A stretch of 64,000 nt of DNA, taken from contig JBAOIH010000004.1 in assembly GCA_037045645.1 (NCBI GenBank), forward strand, positions 434,001 to 498,000, in the 5' to 3' direction. Of this stretch, positions 47,247 to 55,584 are shown in pieces. Numbering within the stretch: position 1 is the first letter of the stretch; every line of letters starts with the position of its first letter. Below the pieces are notes generated by a model. It worked only from the letters and a program-made list of their open reading frames with translations. It was not told the DNA's origin and made no database searches. Made by a program: the position numbers and the translations under genes. The stretch is from Nocardioides sp. (GTDB lineage Bacteria; Actinomycetota; Actinomycetes; Propionibacteriales; Nocardioidaceae).

Positions 47247-47783
47247 GTGCCGACCTACGTAGCCTTCCTGCGCGCCATCAACCTCGGCGCCAAGCGCAAG
47301 TTCCCCAAGGAGGCAATCATTCGGGCCACCGAGGCTGCGGGCGGTGCGGATGTCGAGACCTACATCAACACCGGCAATGTCCGCCTGACCCATTCGGCGC
47401 GCTCTGCCGCGAAGGTGCAGGCGGCGTTGGAGCAGGCGTACGAGGCCGAAGCGGGCTTCGAGGTGCCCACGATCGTCTTCACTACCGCGGATCTGGCGGC
47501 TCTGGTCGCGCGTGGGGAGGAACTGCACGAGGAGCACGATCCGCAGGGCAAGCACTATGTGACGCTCTTCGACCAGGCACCCACGGCGGCGAGCGCCCGC
47601 GCCGTGCACGAGTTGGACCTCCCCGGTGAGACTGGCGTGGTCGACGGGCGCGCGGCGTACGCCCTGCTCGACGGCGACATCCATACCTCGAAACTGCTCA
47701 GCGCCAAGGCGTTCACTGCGCTTGGTCAGGGCACCGCTCGCACCATGAAGGTGCTCACGACCGTGCGGGACAAGTGGTGCTGA
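47247..47783 (+). CDS. DUF1697 protein
   Basis: A 178-residue protein of the DUF1697 family. It starts with the family hallmark PTYVAFLRAINLGAKRKFPKEA, followed by YINTGNVRL, and ends with TARTMKVLTTVRDKW. No catalytic role is established for this family. The GTG at 47247 lies 27 bases after hppD, so it may be read with it. It ends against the enoyl-CoA hydratase gene on the other strand. Confidence 0.85.
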   Translation: MPTYVAFLRAINLGAKRKFPKEAIIRATEAAGGADVETYINTGNVRLTHSARSAAKVQAALEQAYEAEAGFEVPTIVFTTADLAALVARGEELHEEHDPQGKHYVTLFDQAPTAASARAVHELDLPGETGVVDGRAAYALLDGDIHTSKLLSAKAFTALGQGTARTMKVLTTVRDKWC

Positions 47784-48554
47784 CTACTCGCCCCGAAACA
47801 CCGGGTGTCGTTTCTCGCTGAAGGCCCGCATCCCCTCGGCGACATCGGCGGTACGTAGGAGCAGGGTCTGCCCGGTGCGTTCGCGCTCGAGTGCGTCGTG
47901 GAGTCCGTCCAGCGTCGCGGCGTTGATCGCACGCTTGGTGGCCGCCTGGGCCAGCGGTGCGCCCCGCAGCAGCTTGCGGGTCAGCGAGGCGACGGTGTCG
48001 TCGAAGTCGGCCTCGGACGCCAGATGACTGACCAGCCCTGCGTCGTACGCCTCGGAAGCGCTCATCGGCTCGCCCAGCAGCCCCATCCGCATGGCTCGGG
48101 CTCGCCCGATCGAAGCCGCGACGGTCGCGGTGGAACCTCCGTCCGGCATCAGGCCGATCCGCGCGAAAGCGAGCAGGAAGCCGGCCGACTCGCTCGCGAC
48201 GACGATGTCCGCGGCCAACGCGACCGAAGCGCCCACTCCGGCCGCGATCCCGTTGACGGCCGCCAACACGGGCTTGTCGAGATTGACGACCGCTCGGATC
48301 ATCCGGTTGGCGCGGTCGAGTGCGCGTACGTCGAAGTGCTCGTGCGCTTCGGCGCCGCCGACATCGGCGCCGGTCGAGAACGCCGGTCCGGTGCCGGTGA
48401 TCACCACGACCCGCACCCGCTCGTCGGCCACCGCGCCCTCGACGAGGGTGCAGAACTCGGCCGACATCGCCTCGTCGAGTGCGTTGAACACCTCGGGCCG
48501 ATTGAACCTGATCGTCAGGACTCCGTCGTCGACAGACGAGATCAACGAGGTCAT
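47784..48554 (-). CDS. enoyl-CoA hydratase/isomerase family protein
   Basis: A 256-residue crotonase-fold protein. GPAFSTGADVGG and the oxyanion hole region LDKPVLAAVNGIAAGVGASVALAADIVVASESAGFLLAFARIGLMPDGGST are typical. The glutamates of a classical hydratase are not clearly both present, as the second is replaced in the GLMPDGG stretch, so isomerase or other crotonase chemistry is possible. The start codon shares a base with the pncA stop on the same strand, so it is the second gene of a pncA-led pair. Confidence 0.82.
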   Translation of the reverse strand: MTSLISSVDDGVLTIRFNRPEVFNALDEAMSAEFCTLVEGAVADERVRVVVITGTGPAFSTGADVGGAEAHEHFDVRALDRANRMIRAVVNLDKPVLAAVNGIAAGVGASVALAADIVVASESAGFLLAFARIGLMPDGGSTATVAASIGRARAMRMGLLGEPMSASEAYDAGLVSHLASEADFDDTVASLTRKLLRGAPLAQAATKRAINAATLDGLHDALERERTGQTLLLRTADVAEGMRAFSEKRHPVFRGE

Positions 48555-49120
48555 CAGGCGATCTCCACACCCGCGTCGCGCATCTGGCCCACCGCCGCCT
48601 CGCCCGTCTCAGGCGCCACCGCCGCGCAGAGGTCGAGCAGCAGTGTGGTGTCGAATCCCTCGCGGCGCGCATCGAGGGCGGTCGCGCGTACGCAATAGTC
48701 CGTCGCGATCCCACACACCTCGACCTCGGTGACGTGTCGCTGGCGCAGCCAGTCGGCCAGGGCGCTGCCGTCGTCGCTGCGGCCCTGGAAACCCGAGTAC
48801 GCCGCCTCGTGCTCACCCTTGGTGAACACCGCGTTGAACGGCCTGGGTTGAAGGTCGGGATGGAATTCGTTGCCGCGCGTGCCGACCTCGCAGTGCACCG
48901 GCCAGGAGTCCTTGAAGTCGGGCTGGTCCGACCAATGCGAACCCGGGTCGATGTGGTGATCCTTGGTGGCGATCACGAAGTCGTACGCCCGCCCGCCGGC
49001 GGAATGCTGAGCCAACAGGTCACCGATCGTCGCCGCGACGCGGGCTCCGCCCGTGACCGGGAGCGATCCGCCCTCGCAGAAGTCGTTTTGGACATCGACC
49101 ACGATCAGTGCGCGTGCCAT
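48554..49120 (-). CDS. pncA: nicotinamidase
   Basis: A 188-residue cysteine amidase turning nicotinamide into nicotinic acid for NAD salvage. The triad is visible: Asp in VVDVQNDFC, Lys in FTKGEHEAAYSGF, and Cys in EVCGIATDYCVRATALDA. Metal-binding TKDHHIDPGSHW is also present. The start is the ATG at 49120 (MARALIVVDVQNDF). Upstream codons do not fit the family. pncB, the next enzyme of the pathway, is 1.2 kb upstream on the same strand. Confidence 0.93.
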   Translation of the reverse strand: MARALIVVDVQNDFCEGGSLPVTGGARVAATIGDLLAQHSAGGRAYDFVIATKDHHIDPGSHWSDQPDFKDSWPVHCEVGTRGNEFHPDLQPRPFNAVFTKGEHEAAYSGFQGRSDDGSALADWLRQRHVTEVEVCGIATDYCVRATALDARREGFDTTLLLDLCAAVAPETGEAAVGQMRDAGVEIA

Positions 49121-49153
49121 GGAGTCGAGCCTATGACGTCGTCGCAATCTGAC

Positions 49154-49210
49154 CGAGTGGGCACTCGGCGACGTCTTCAGGGGCTCAGCACGCCTCCGAC
49201 TGCCCACTCG
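49154..49210. repeat. 57-bp palindromic element, copy 1
   Basis: Two 20-base arms around a 17-base loop: CGAGTGGGCACTCGGCGACG and CGCCTCCGACTGCCCACTCG. It covers the last codons and stop of the DUF559-like gene. A second element of exactly the same length and arm sequence is at 50242. It probably acts as a terminator or is a mobile palindromic repeat. Confidence 0.65.
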
Positions 49211-50132
49211 CTGGGCCGAGGCGCTCGGATAGCCGGGTCACGCCTGCGGGAGTGAAACAGGACTGACGCAAGAGTTCGTGCCACTCCCTGATGCGCGAGG
49301 GGTCATGCGGGCGTCCCAGGGCCACGTCGATGTCGCGAAGGATGGTGATCGCCTGATGCAGCACGTCGTCGGAGGTGTATCCCCGCCGCTTCCAGTCGGC
49401 GTGCCCGAGCCGGCGTTCACGCTTGCGGTCCTTGCGGTACTGCGATCGCTCGAAGTGTCCGCTGCCATCCATCTCGTGCAGATCCTGTGTCCCGACGAGG
49501 AAGAGATCACCGCGCGCGACGAAGTTGCCCTCCGCGTCAGTCACCTCGAACTGGGGGATGGTTGCGGCATCGACGCAGCGATGGAGTTCGCGCAGCAGCA
49601 CCTCATAGACGGATTCGGCACGGTGGTCAGAGCGTGACGCCGCGAGCGCGAGCGCGCGACCGCCCCGGTGTCGCCCGCCCAGCCCCGCGACTTCCTCGTC
49701 CGCAAGGTCTCTCGACCGTCGTGCAGAGTCGATCAAGCAGGTCAGATCGAGCACACTGAGATCGCGAGCACAGTCGGTGAGCACAGCCGCGGGTGATGCC
49801 ACCCGGACCCCGTCGATCTTCGTGACGTTCCCCGGCTCGGACTTGCGGATGGCGACGAGGTTGGGTCGACGGATCCGCGTCCTGCGGCCTGACGACACGA
49901 AGAGTGGCAACCGCTCGGGAAGTGGCGGCAGCCACCACTCGCGGAGTCGAGCCGCTGTGAGGTGGGTGAAGTGAACGTCCCCCGGCAACACCATCTGCAG
50001 CGCGCGAAGCGTGGCTCGGAACTCGTCATCGCAATCAGCCGATCGCGCCGCGCCGCGAGTCACCCGGACCCAGTCCGCGGGCAGCCGCTGACCACGCTTG
50101 GTGCGGCGGAGCTCGTACGACTGGCTGGACAC
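49185..50132 (-). CDS. DUF559/Vsr-like endonuclease-fold hypothetical protein
   Basis: About 315 residues. The C-terminal 110 resemble a Vsr/DUF559 endonuclease fold: VARGDLFLVG, then HEMDGSGHFERSQYRKDRKRERRLGHADWKRRGYTSDDVL, with acidic D and MDG plus conserved Arg. The N-terminal part (FTHLTAARLREWWLPPLPERLPLFVSS ... IRKSEPGNVTKIDGVRVASPAAVLTDCARDLSVLD) resembles AbiEi-like or restriction-associated actinobacterial proteins found as scattered paralogues. The start is uncertain. I prefer the GTG at 50132, since the longer frame to 50288 reads through the palindromic repeat. Function unknown. Confidence 0.6.
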   Translation of the reverse strand: MSSQSYELRRTKRGQRLPADWVRVTRGAARSADCDDEFRATLRALQMVLPGDVHFTHLTAARLREWWLPPLPERLPLFVSSGRRTRIRRPNLVAIRKSEPGNVTKIDGVRVASPAAVLTDCARDLSVLDLTCLIDSARRSRDLADEEVAGLGGRHRGGRALALAASRSDHRAESVYEVLLRELHRCVDAATIPQFEVTDAEGNFVARGDLFLVGTQDLHEMDGSGHFERSQYRKDRKRERRLGHADWKRRGYTSDDVLHQAITILRDIDVALGRPHDPSRIREWHELLRQSCFTPAGVTRLSERLGPASGQSEAC

Positions 50133-50241
50133 CTCTCCAGCGTGTCGGGTCGAGAGCGGACCGGCCACCGCTCGCGGAGAACCTGTGGATGACCGGTGCC
50201 GACTGCCGGCCTGTGGACAACAAGTGGCGCGCCCCTGGCAA

Positions 50242-50298
50242 CGAGTGGGCAGTTGGCGACGGCTCTGAGTCGTCGGGACGTCTCCCACTGCCCACTCG
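50242..50298. repeat. 57-bp palindromic element, copy 2
   Basis: Arms CGAGTGGGCAGTTGGCGACG and CGTCTCCCACTGCCCACTCG around a 17-base loop, the same layout as the element at 49154. It sits about 30 bases past the end of pncB on the minus strand, again at the 3' side of a gene. Confidence 0.65.
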
Positions 50299-50328
50299 CG
50301 GCCCGCTCGCCCAGGGTCGGCGCCAGGG

Positions 50329-51621
50329 TCACTCGCCCAGATGCACCGTCGGGATCACCGGCTCGCCCGCCGACATCATCTCGATCGCGCGGGGGAGTTC
50401 GGCGCGACAGGCCGTGTGTCGCTCCCGAGCGGCCGACAACGGCTCTCGCCCGACGATCTCGCCGTCACGGACCAGCGGCACCAACAGCGTCCGGTCGTCC
50501 CCGTCGTCCACCGGCGGCTCGCCGATCCCGATCACCTCGGCTTCGGCGACGCCGGTCGCCGACCGCCGTCGCAACGCGAACTTCCGGCCGCCGATCGACA
50601 ACTTGTCCTTGGACTTCTTCGCCACCGACACCATCGAGCCGTCGTCAGCCGAGCGGGCCACCAGCTTGTAGACGAAGCCGCTCGTCGGATGACCAGATCC
50701 CGTCACCAACTGGGTGCCGACCCCATAAGCGTCGACCGGCGCCACCCGCAGGCCGGCGATCGCGTACTCGTCCAGATCCGACGTCACCACGATCCGGGTC
50801 GAGGTCGCGCCGAGCGAGTCGAGTTGCTCGCGTACGTCTCGCGCCGTCGCCGCCAGGTCGCCCGAGTCGAGTCGCACCGCGCCGAGCGAGGTGCCCGCGA
50901 TCTCGACCCCGGCCCGCACCGCCGCCGCGACGTCGTAGGTGTCGACCAGCAAGGTGGTGCCTACGCCCAACGACTCGACCTGTGCGCGAAACGCGTCAGT
51001 CTCGCTGTCGTGCAGCAGCGTGAACGAGTGCGCGGATGTGCCGGCCGTCGGCACCCCATAGCGCTGGCGCGCGGCCAGATTGGAGGTGGTGGCGAAACCA
51101 CACACGTACGCCGCGCGGGCCGCCGCGACGGCCGCCTCCTCGTGCGTACGCCGAGAGCCCATCTCGATGCACGGCCGATCACCGGCCATCAGCGTCATCC
51201 GGGAGGCCGCGGAGGCGATCGCAGAGTCGTGGTTGTAGATCGACAACAGCAACGTCTCCAGCACGACGGCTTCGGCGAAGGTGCCCTCCACGACGAGGAG
51301 GGGGGAGTGCGGGAAATACATGTCGCCCTCGGGATAGCCCCAGATGTCGCCGGTGAACTCGTAGTCGGCCAGCCAGGCCAGCGTCTCCTCGTTGACCACG
51401 CCACCCTCGTCGAGCACCCCGAGCACCTCGTCGTCGAAGGTGAAACGCTCCAGCGCGTCCAGCGCGCGACCGACACCCGCGACCACGCCGTAGCGCCTTC
51501 CCGGCGGCAGGCGTCGCGCGAACAGTTCGAAGACGGAGCGCCGCCCCGCCGTGCCGTTGGCCAGTGCGGCCTGCAGCATCGTGAGTTCGTAGTGATCGGT
51601 GAGCAACGCCGTGGAGGTCAC
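50329..51621 (-). CDS. pncB: nicotinate phosphoribosyltransferase
   Basis: A 430-residue enzyme joining nicotinic acid and PRPP to give nicotinate mononucleotide. The N-terminus ALLTDHYELTMLQAALANGTAGRRSVFELFAR is typical, and TSAHSFTLLHDSE includes the conserved active-site His. VRLDSGDLAATARDVREQLDSLG and GVGTQLVTGSGHP form the phosphoribosyl pocket. It works after PncA in NAD salvage. It is divergent from clpS, as in the mycobacterial pncB1-clpS arrangement. Confidence 0.93.
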   Translation of the reverse strand: MTSTALLTDHYELTMLQAALANGTAGRRSVFELFARRLPPGRRYGVVAGVGRALDALERFTFDDEVLGVLDEGGVVNEETLAWLADYEFTGDIWGYPEGDMYFPHSPLLVVEGTFAEAVVLETLLLSIYNHDSAIASAASRMTLMAGDRPCIEMGSRRTHEEAAVAAARAAYVCGFATTSNLAARQRYGVPTAGTSAHSFTLLHDSETDAFRAQVESLGVGTTLLVDTYDVAAAVRAGVEIAGTSLGAVRLDSGDLAATARDVREQLDSLGATSTRIVVTSDLDEYAIAGLRVAPVDAYGVGTQLVTGSGHPTSGFVYKLVARSADDGSMVSVAKKSKDKLSIGGRKFALRRRSATGVAEAEVIGIGEPPVDDGDDRTLLVPLVRDGEIVGREPLSAARERHTACRAELPRAIEMMSAGEPVIPTVHLGE

Positions 51622-51676
51622 CGGTCAACCTTCGCACGGTCTGGGGGCTGTGCGGGTGCTGTGTCACGATGGCCCC

Positions 51677-51973
51677 GTGTCTGCAGCCAGTCCCGTCGAG
51701 GTCGAGCCGGACCTGACTCCCGACGAGATCACCCACCTGGCCAAACCGTGGGTGACGATCGTGTGGAACGACCCGGTCAACCTGATGTCGTACGTCTCCT
51801 TCGTCTTCCAGAAGTACTTCGGCTACGACAAGACCAAGGCCGAGAAGTTGATGCTTGAGGTGCACCACGACGGCCGCTCGGTGGTGTCGACCGGCACTCG
51901 TGAGGAGATGGAACGCGACGTGCAGGCGATGCACGAGTACGGCCTGTGGGCGACCATGGAGAAGGCGTCGTGA
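51677..51973 (+). CDS. clpS: Clp protease adaptor ClpS
   Basis: A 98-residue adaptor that delivers N-degron proteins to the Clp protease. PWVTIVWNDPVNLMSYVSFVFQKYFGY contains the conserved NDPVN, and LEVHHDGRSVVSTGTREEMERDVQAMHEYGLWATMEKA is the rest of the fold. The GTG at 51677 is the natural start. The stop overlaps the DUF2017 gene start (GTGA), as in other actinobacteria. Confidence 0.93.
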   Translation: MSAASPVEVEPDLTPDEITHLAKPWVTIVWNDPVNLMSYVSFVFQKYFGYDKTKAEKLMLEVHHDGRSVVSTGTREEMERDVQAMHEYGLWATMEKAS

Positions 51974-52554
51974 CCGGGTTTCGGCGCCGGCGCAAGACCC
52001 GGACGATCGTGATCGAACTCAACGGGTTCGAAGCCGACCTGTTGCGGTCGTTGGCCGGTCAACTCGTCGAGTTGCTCAGCAACGAGCGGGCCGTACCGGA
52101 CGATTCGGTCGATCCGCTGGAGGCGATGTTCAACTTCGACGGCCCGACGACAGAGCCGGAGGATCCGGTGCTGGCCCGGCTCTTCCCCACGGCGTACGTC
52201 GACGACGAGGATGCCGCAGCCGACTTCCGCAGGTTCACCGAACTCGGCCTTCGCGACAGCAAGTCGGGCGCCGCCGCGGCGATCATCGACGATCTGGAGC
52301 AGGCCGGACTGCCGCCGATCCTGGAACAGGACGGGCTGGAGATCGACGTCGAACTCGACGAGGCTCGCGCCGAGTTGTGGTTGCGCTCGTTTACCGACGT
52401 ACGCCTGGCGCTGGCCACCCGACTCGGTGTCGAGGAAGGCGACGAGGAGCGGTGGATCGCGATGTCGGACGACGACCCGCGCTCGCAGGCCCACGACATC
52501 TACGAGTGGGTCGGCTACCTGCAGGAGACCCTGGTCCACGCGCTGATGTCGTGA
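51970..52554 (+). CDS. DUF2017 protein
   Basis: A 194-residue acidic helical protein of the DUF2017 family, found after clpS across actinobacteria (compare Rv1332). FRRRRKTRTIVIELNGFEADLLRSLAGQLVELL and DDPRSQAHDIYEWVGYLQETLVHALM mark its ends. Its molecular role is not established. Translation is coupled to clpS by overlap. The next gene, mec, starts 61 bases later. Confidence 0.85.
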   Translation: MTGFRRRRKTRTIVIELNGFEADLLRSLAGQLVELLSNERAVPDDSVDPLEAMFNFDGPTTEPEDPVLARLFPTAYVDDEDAAADFRRFTELGLRDSKSGAAAAIIDDLEQAGLPPILEQDGLEIDVELDEARAELWLRSFTDVRLALATRLGVEEGDEERWIAMSDDDPRSQAHDIYEWVGYLQETLVHALMS

Positions 52555-52614
52555 GATTGTCCACGCCCACGCCCTGAGCCAAGGGCTGTCCGGCTCTCGG
52601 ACTAGCCTTGTCTG

Positions 52615-53049
52615 GTGCTCACGATCGACAAGGCCGCGTACGACGCCATCGTCGCCCACGCCCGCCGTGATCACCCCGACGAGGCCTGCGGCATCATCGC
52701 CGGACCCGAGGGCTCGGATCGTCCCGAGCGGGTCGTCGAGATGATCAACGCGGCTGGCAGCCCGACCTTCTACGAGTTCGACTCGACGGAGTTGCTCGCG
52801 CTGTACAAGGACATGTGGGCTCGCGACGAGGAGCCGGTGGTCATCTACCACTCCCACACCGCCACCGAGGCCTACCCCAGTCGCACCGACATCGGCCTGG
52901 CCAGCGAGCCGGGCGCGCACTATGTGCTGGTCAGCACACGCGACTGCGGGAATAACGAGGGCCCAGTCGAGTTTCGCTCATATCGGATCGTGGACGGCGA
53001 AGTGACCGAAGAACCGGTCAATCTCGTCGCCCGGCTCGATCCCCGCTAG
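52615..53049 (+). CDS. mec: JAMM metallopeptidase, CysO-cysteine hydrolase Mec
   Basis: A 144-residue zinc peptidase of the MPN/JAMM type. The motif HSHTATEAYPSRTD gives His-x-His, Ser and Asp, and DEACGIIAG near residue 22 supplies the glutamate. In mycobacteria the homologue (Rv1334) releases cysteine from the CysO-cysteine adduct. The next two genes, cysO and cysM, complete that pathway in the same order. It starts at GTG. Confidence 0.9.
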   Translation: MLTIDKAAYDAIVAHARRDHPDEACGIIAGPEGSDRPERVVEMINAAGSPTFYEFDSTELLALYKDMWARDEEPVVIYHSHTATEAYPSRTDIGLASEPGAHYVLVSTRDCGNNEGPVEFRSYRIVDGEVTEEPVNLVARLDPR

Positions 53050-53077
53050 CAGCAGTCACACAACGAGGAGTCAACCC

Positions 53078-53371
53078 ATGGCCGTCGAGGTCCGCATCCC
53101 CACGATCCTGCGTCAGTACACCGGCAACGAGAAGGCCGTCGAGGCGACGGGCGACACGCTCACCAGCCTCATCGACAACCTGGAAGCCAACCACGCAGGC
53201 ATCAAGGACCGTCTCGTCGAGACCAAGGCCGACGGCTCGCTCGACCTGCGTCGCTTCGTCAACATCTACATCAACGACGAGGACGTACGTTTCCTCGGCG
53301 GGCTCGAAGCCCCGGTCGCGGACGGCGACCAGATCGTCGTACTCCCGGCCGTCGCCGGCGGCGCTCGCTGA
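53078..53371 (+). CDS. cysO: sulfur carrier protein CysO (ThiS/MoaD-like)
   Basis: A 97-residue ubiquitin-like sulfur carrier (AVEVRIPTILRQYTGNEKAVEATGDTLTSLIDNLEANHAG). The expected C-terminus is Gly-Gly, which is thiocarboxylated and donates sulfur for cysteine synthesis by CysM. Here the protein ends VVLPAVAGGAR, with two residues after GG, so trimming (perhaps by Mec) may be needed before activation. It sits between mec and cysM with short gaps. The ribosome site GAGGAG is clear. Confidence 0.9.
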   Translation: MAVEVRIPTILRQYTGNEKAVEATGDTLTSLIDNLEANHAGIKDRLVETKADGSLDLRRFVNIYINDEDVRFLGGLEAPVADGDQIVVLPAVAGGAR

Positions 53372-53402
53372 CCGCTGCCGCCACTAGGCGCAGCCCATCC
53401 CC

Positions 53403-54371
53403 ATGAGGTACGACGGCCTGCTCTCCTCGGTCGGCAACACGCCGCTCGTGGGGCTGCCCACGCTCTCCCCACGCTGGGAGGGCGGTGCCGACGCGCCGGC
53501 CGTACGTGTCTGGGCCAAGCTGGAGGACCGCAATCCGACCGGCTCCATCAAGGACCGCCCGGCCCTGAAGATGATCGAGTTGGCAGAGGAGCGCGGCGAG
53601 ATCCGGCCCGGGTGCACGCTGCTGGAGCCGACGTCGGGAAACACCGGCATCTCACTGGCGATGGCGGCCAAGCTCAAGGGCTATCGCCTGGTGTGCGTGA
53701 TGCCGGAGAACACGTCGGAGGAACGCCGCCAACTGCTGCGGATGTGGGGGGCGGAGATCGTGTCCTCTCCTGCTGCGGGTGGTTCCAACGAGGCCGTACG
53801 TGTCGCCAAGCAGATCGCGGCCGATCACCCCGACTGGCAGATGCTGTACCAGTACGGCAACCCCGCCAATGCGCTCGCGCACTATGAGGGCACCGGTCCG
53901 GAGTTGCTCAAAGACCTGCCCGAGATCACCCACTTCGTCGCCGGGCTCGGCACCACCGGCACTTTGATGGGGGTCGGGCGCTTCTTCCGCGAGCAGAAGC
54001 CGGACGTACGCATCGTGGCCGCCGAGCCGCGCTATGGCGAGTTGGTCTACGGCCTGCGCAACCTCGACGAGGGCTTCGTCCCCGAGCTTTATGACGAGAC
54101 CCTGATCGACACCCGCTTCAGCGTCGGTCCGCGTGATGCGGTGCGACGGGTCCGGGAGTTGCTGGAGTCCGAGGGGATCTTCGCGGGCGTCTCGACCGGC
54201 GCCATCCTGCATGCGGCGCTCGGTCAGGCGGCCAAGGCGGTCAAGGCGGGCGAGGGGGCCGACATCGCCTTCGTGGTGGCCGATGCGGGCTGGAAATATC
54301 TGTCCACCGGTGCGTACGAAGGCACGGTCGACGAGGCCGAGGACCGGCTCGAAGGCCAGTTGTGGGCCTGA
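53403..54371 (+). CDS. cysM: O-phosphoserine sulfhydrylase CysM
   Basis: A 322-residue PLP enzyme. The lysine binding PLP is in NPTGSIKDRPALKM, the phosphate loop is TSGNTGISLAMAAK, and the second loop is GLGTTGTLMGVGRF. It is the CysO-dependent cysteine synthase of the mec-cysO-cysM cluster, accepting sulfur from thiocarboxylated CysO rather than free sulfide. That preference is inferred from context. The start is the ATG at 53403, 31 bases after cysO. Confidence 0.92.
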   Translation: MRYDGLLSSVGNTPLVGLPTLSPRWEGGADAPAVRVWAKLEDRNPTGSIKDRPALKMIELAEERGEIRPGCTLLEPTSGNTGISLAMAAKLKGYRLVCVMPENTSEERRQLLRMWGAEIVSSPAAGGSNEAVRVAKQIAADHPDWQMLYQYGNPANALAHYEGTGPELLKDLPEITHFVAGLGTTGTLMGVGRFFREQKPDVRIVAAEPRYGELVYGLRNLDEGFVPELYDETLIDTRFSVGPRDAVRRVRELLESEGIFAGVSTGAILHAALGQAAKAVKAGEGADIAFVVADAGWKYLSTGAYEGTVDEAEDRLEGQLWA

Positions 54372-54388
54372 GTGCCTATCCTGCTCGC

Positions 54389-55486
54389 GTGCGACGGGGA
54401 CTGGTGCTGCTCATCTCGGCGATCATGGCGCTGACGGCGTGGTGCGCCCCCGCGTGGGCGACCCCGAACGGCACCCTCGTGACGCCGCCTGTGATCACCG
54501 GCGCGGCGACCTTCCGCGAGATCCTCACCGTGACCCCGGGCGTGTGGGATACCCCGCCCCTGGCGGCCACCTACCAATGGCACCGCGACGGCATGCCGAT
54601 CGCGGGCGCGACCACCTCGCGTTATCGGCTCGGCCTCGACGACATCGGGCACGTCCTCACCGTGGTGGAGTCGGTATCCGACGCGACGGGCACGTTCACC
54701 GCAATGGCGACGCCGACCGACCCGGTCGCGCGCGCGACCTTCGAGGTCACCCGCAACCCCAAGGTGGCTGGTGACTTCCGCTTCGCGCAGACGCTGAGGA
54801 TCGCCGTACGCGGCAAGGTGAGCCCCAAAGCCGACTCGGTCAAGGTCCGGTGGCGACGTGACGGGGACGTGGTGAGCCGCAAGGGCCGTTACCGCCTCGG
54901 CGTCGAGGACGTCGGCGCGTTCGTGTCGCTGGCGGTGACCTTCCGCCGTCGTGGCTTCGTGCCGCTGACGCTGGAGCGCGGCGAGGTGGTGCAGCACCGT
55001 GTCGGCGTACGTCGTCGGTTCACCTATTCGGTGCAGACACGCGGGCGCGTCCGCGCTGGTCTCGCGACGTTCAAGCAGCAGGCCCAGCAGACCTTCGACC
55101 ACCCGCTCGGCTGGCGCGGAGCCGGTTTCTCGTTCCGTCGAGTCCCCCGAGGCGGTGACTTCACCCTGGTGCTCTCGACGGCGCCGATGGTGCCGTCTTT
55201 CTCGTCGGGGTGCTCGTCGACGTGGAGTTGCCGAGTCGGGCGCTATGTGATCATCAACGAGACCCGCTGGCTGCACGCATCTCCGGCGTGGAACGGTGCT
55301 CGACGCAGCGTGCGCGATTACCGCCACATGGTGGTCAACCACGAAACCGGTCACTGGCTCGGCCATGGGCACGCCTACTGCCGCGGGCGTGGCCCGGCTC
55401 CGGTGATGATGCAGCAGTCAAAGGGCACGGGGGGATGTTCCTTCAATCCGTGGCCGCTGCCATCGGAGCGCTGGGCCCGCAGGTAG
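54389..55486 (+). CDS. secreted DUF3152-like zinc metalloprotease-fold protein
   Basis: A 365-residue exported protein. Signal LVLLISAIMALTAWCAPAWA is followed by about 200 residues with two Ig-like strand patterns (ATYQWHRDGMPIAGATTSRYRLGLDDIGHVLTVVESVS). The DUF3152 domain comes last: GAGFSFRRVPRGGDFTLVLSTAP ... HMVVNHETGHWLGHGH, where HETGHxxGHGH is a metzincin-like zinc motif (H-E-x-x-H-x-x-G-x-x-H variant). It ends with a conserved Cys-containing tail (GGCSFNPWPLPSE). The start GTG at 54389 follows cysM. Confidence 0.78.
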   Translation: MRRGLVLLISAIMALTAWCAPAWATPNGTLVTPPVITGAATFREILTVTPGVWDTPPLAATYQWHRDGMPIAGATTSRYRLGLDDIGHVLTVVESVSDATGTFTAMATPTDPVARATFEVTRNPKVAGDFRFAQTLRIAVRGKVSPKADSVKVRWRRDGDVVSRKGRYRLGVEDVGAFVSLAVTFRRRGFVPLTLERGEVVQHRVGVRRRFTYSVQTRGRVRAGLATFKQQAQQTFDHPLGWRGAGFSFRRVPRGGDFTLVLSTAPMVPSFSSGCSSTWSCRVGRYVIINETRWLHASPAWNGARRSVRDYRHMVVNHETGHWLGHGHAYCRGRGPAPVMMQQSKGTGGCSFNPWPLPSERWARR

Positions 55487-55584
55487 CCCGTCCACCGCAG
55501 GCGTACGGGTCTGGTCGCCGCCAAACGGCAGGCTTATCGTGGCCCCCAACACCGGCACAGCGGCACCCACGCGAAGGAACGAAC

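Noticed and set aside
45954..47684. 576-codon open frame opposite hppD
   Set aside because: Shadow of a clear dioxygenase gene, with low-complexity composition and no domain signature.
50341..51858. 505-codon open frame opposite pncB
   Set aside because: Antisense to nicotinate phosphoribosyltransferase, whose active-site motifs are all intact. The product is Arg/His rich.
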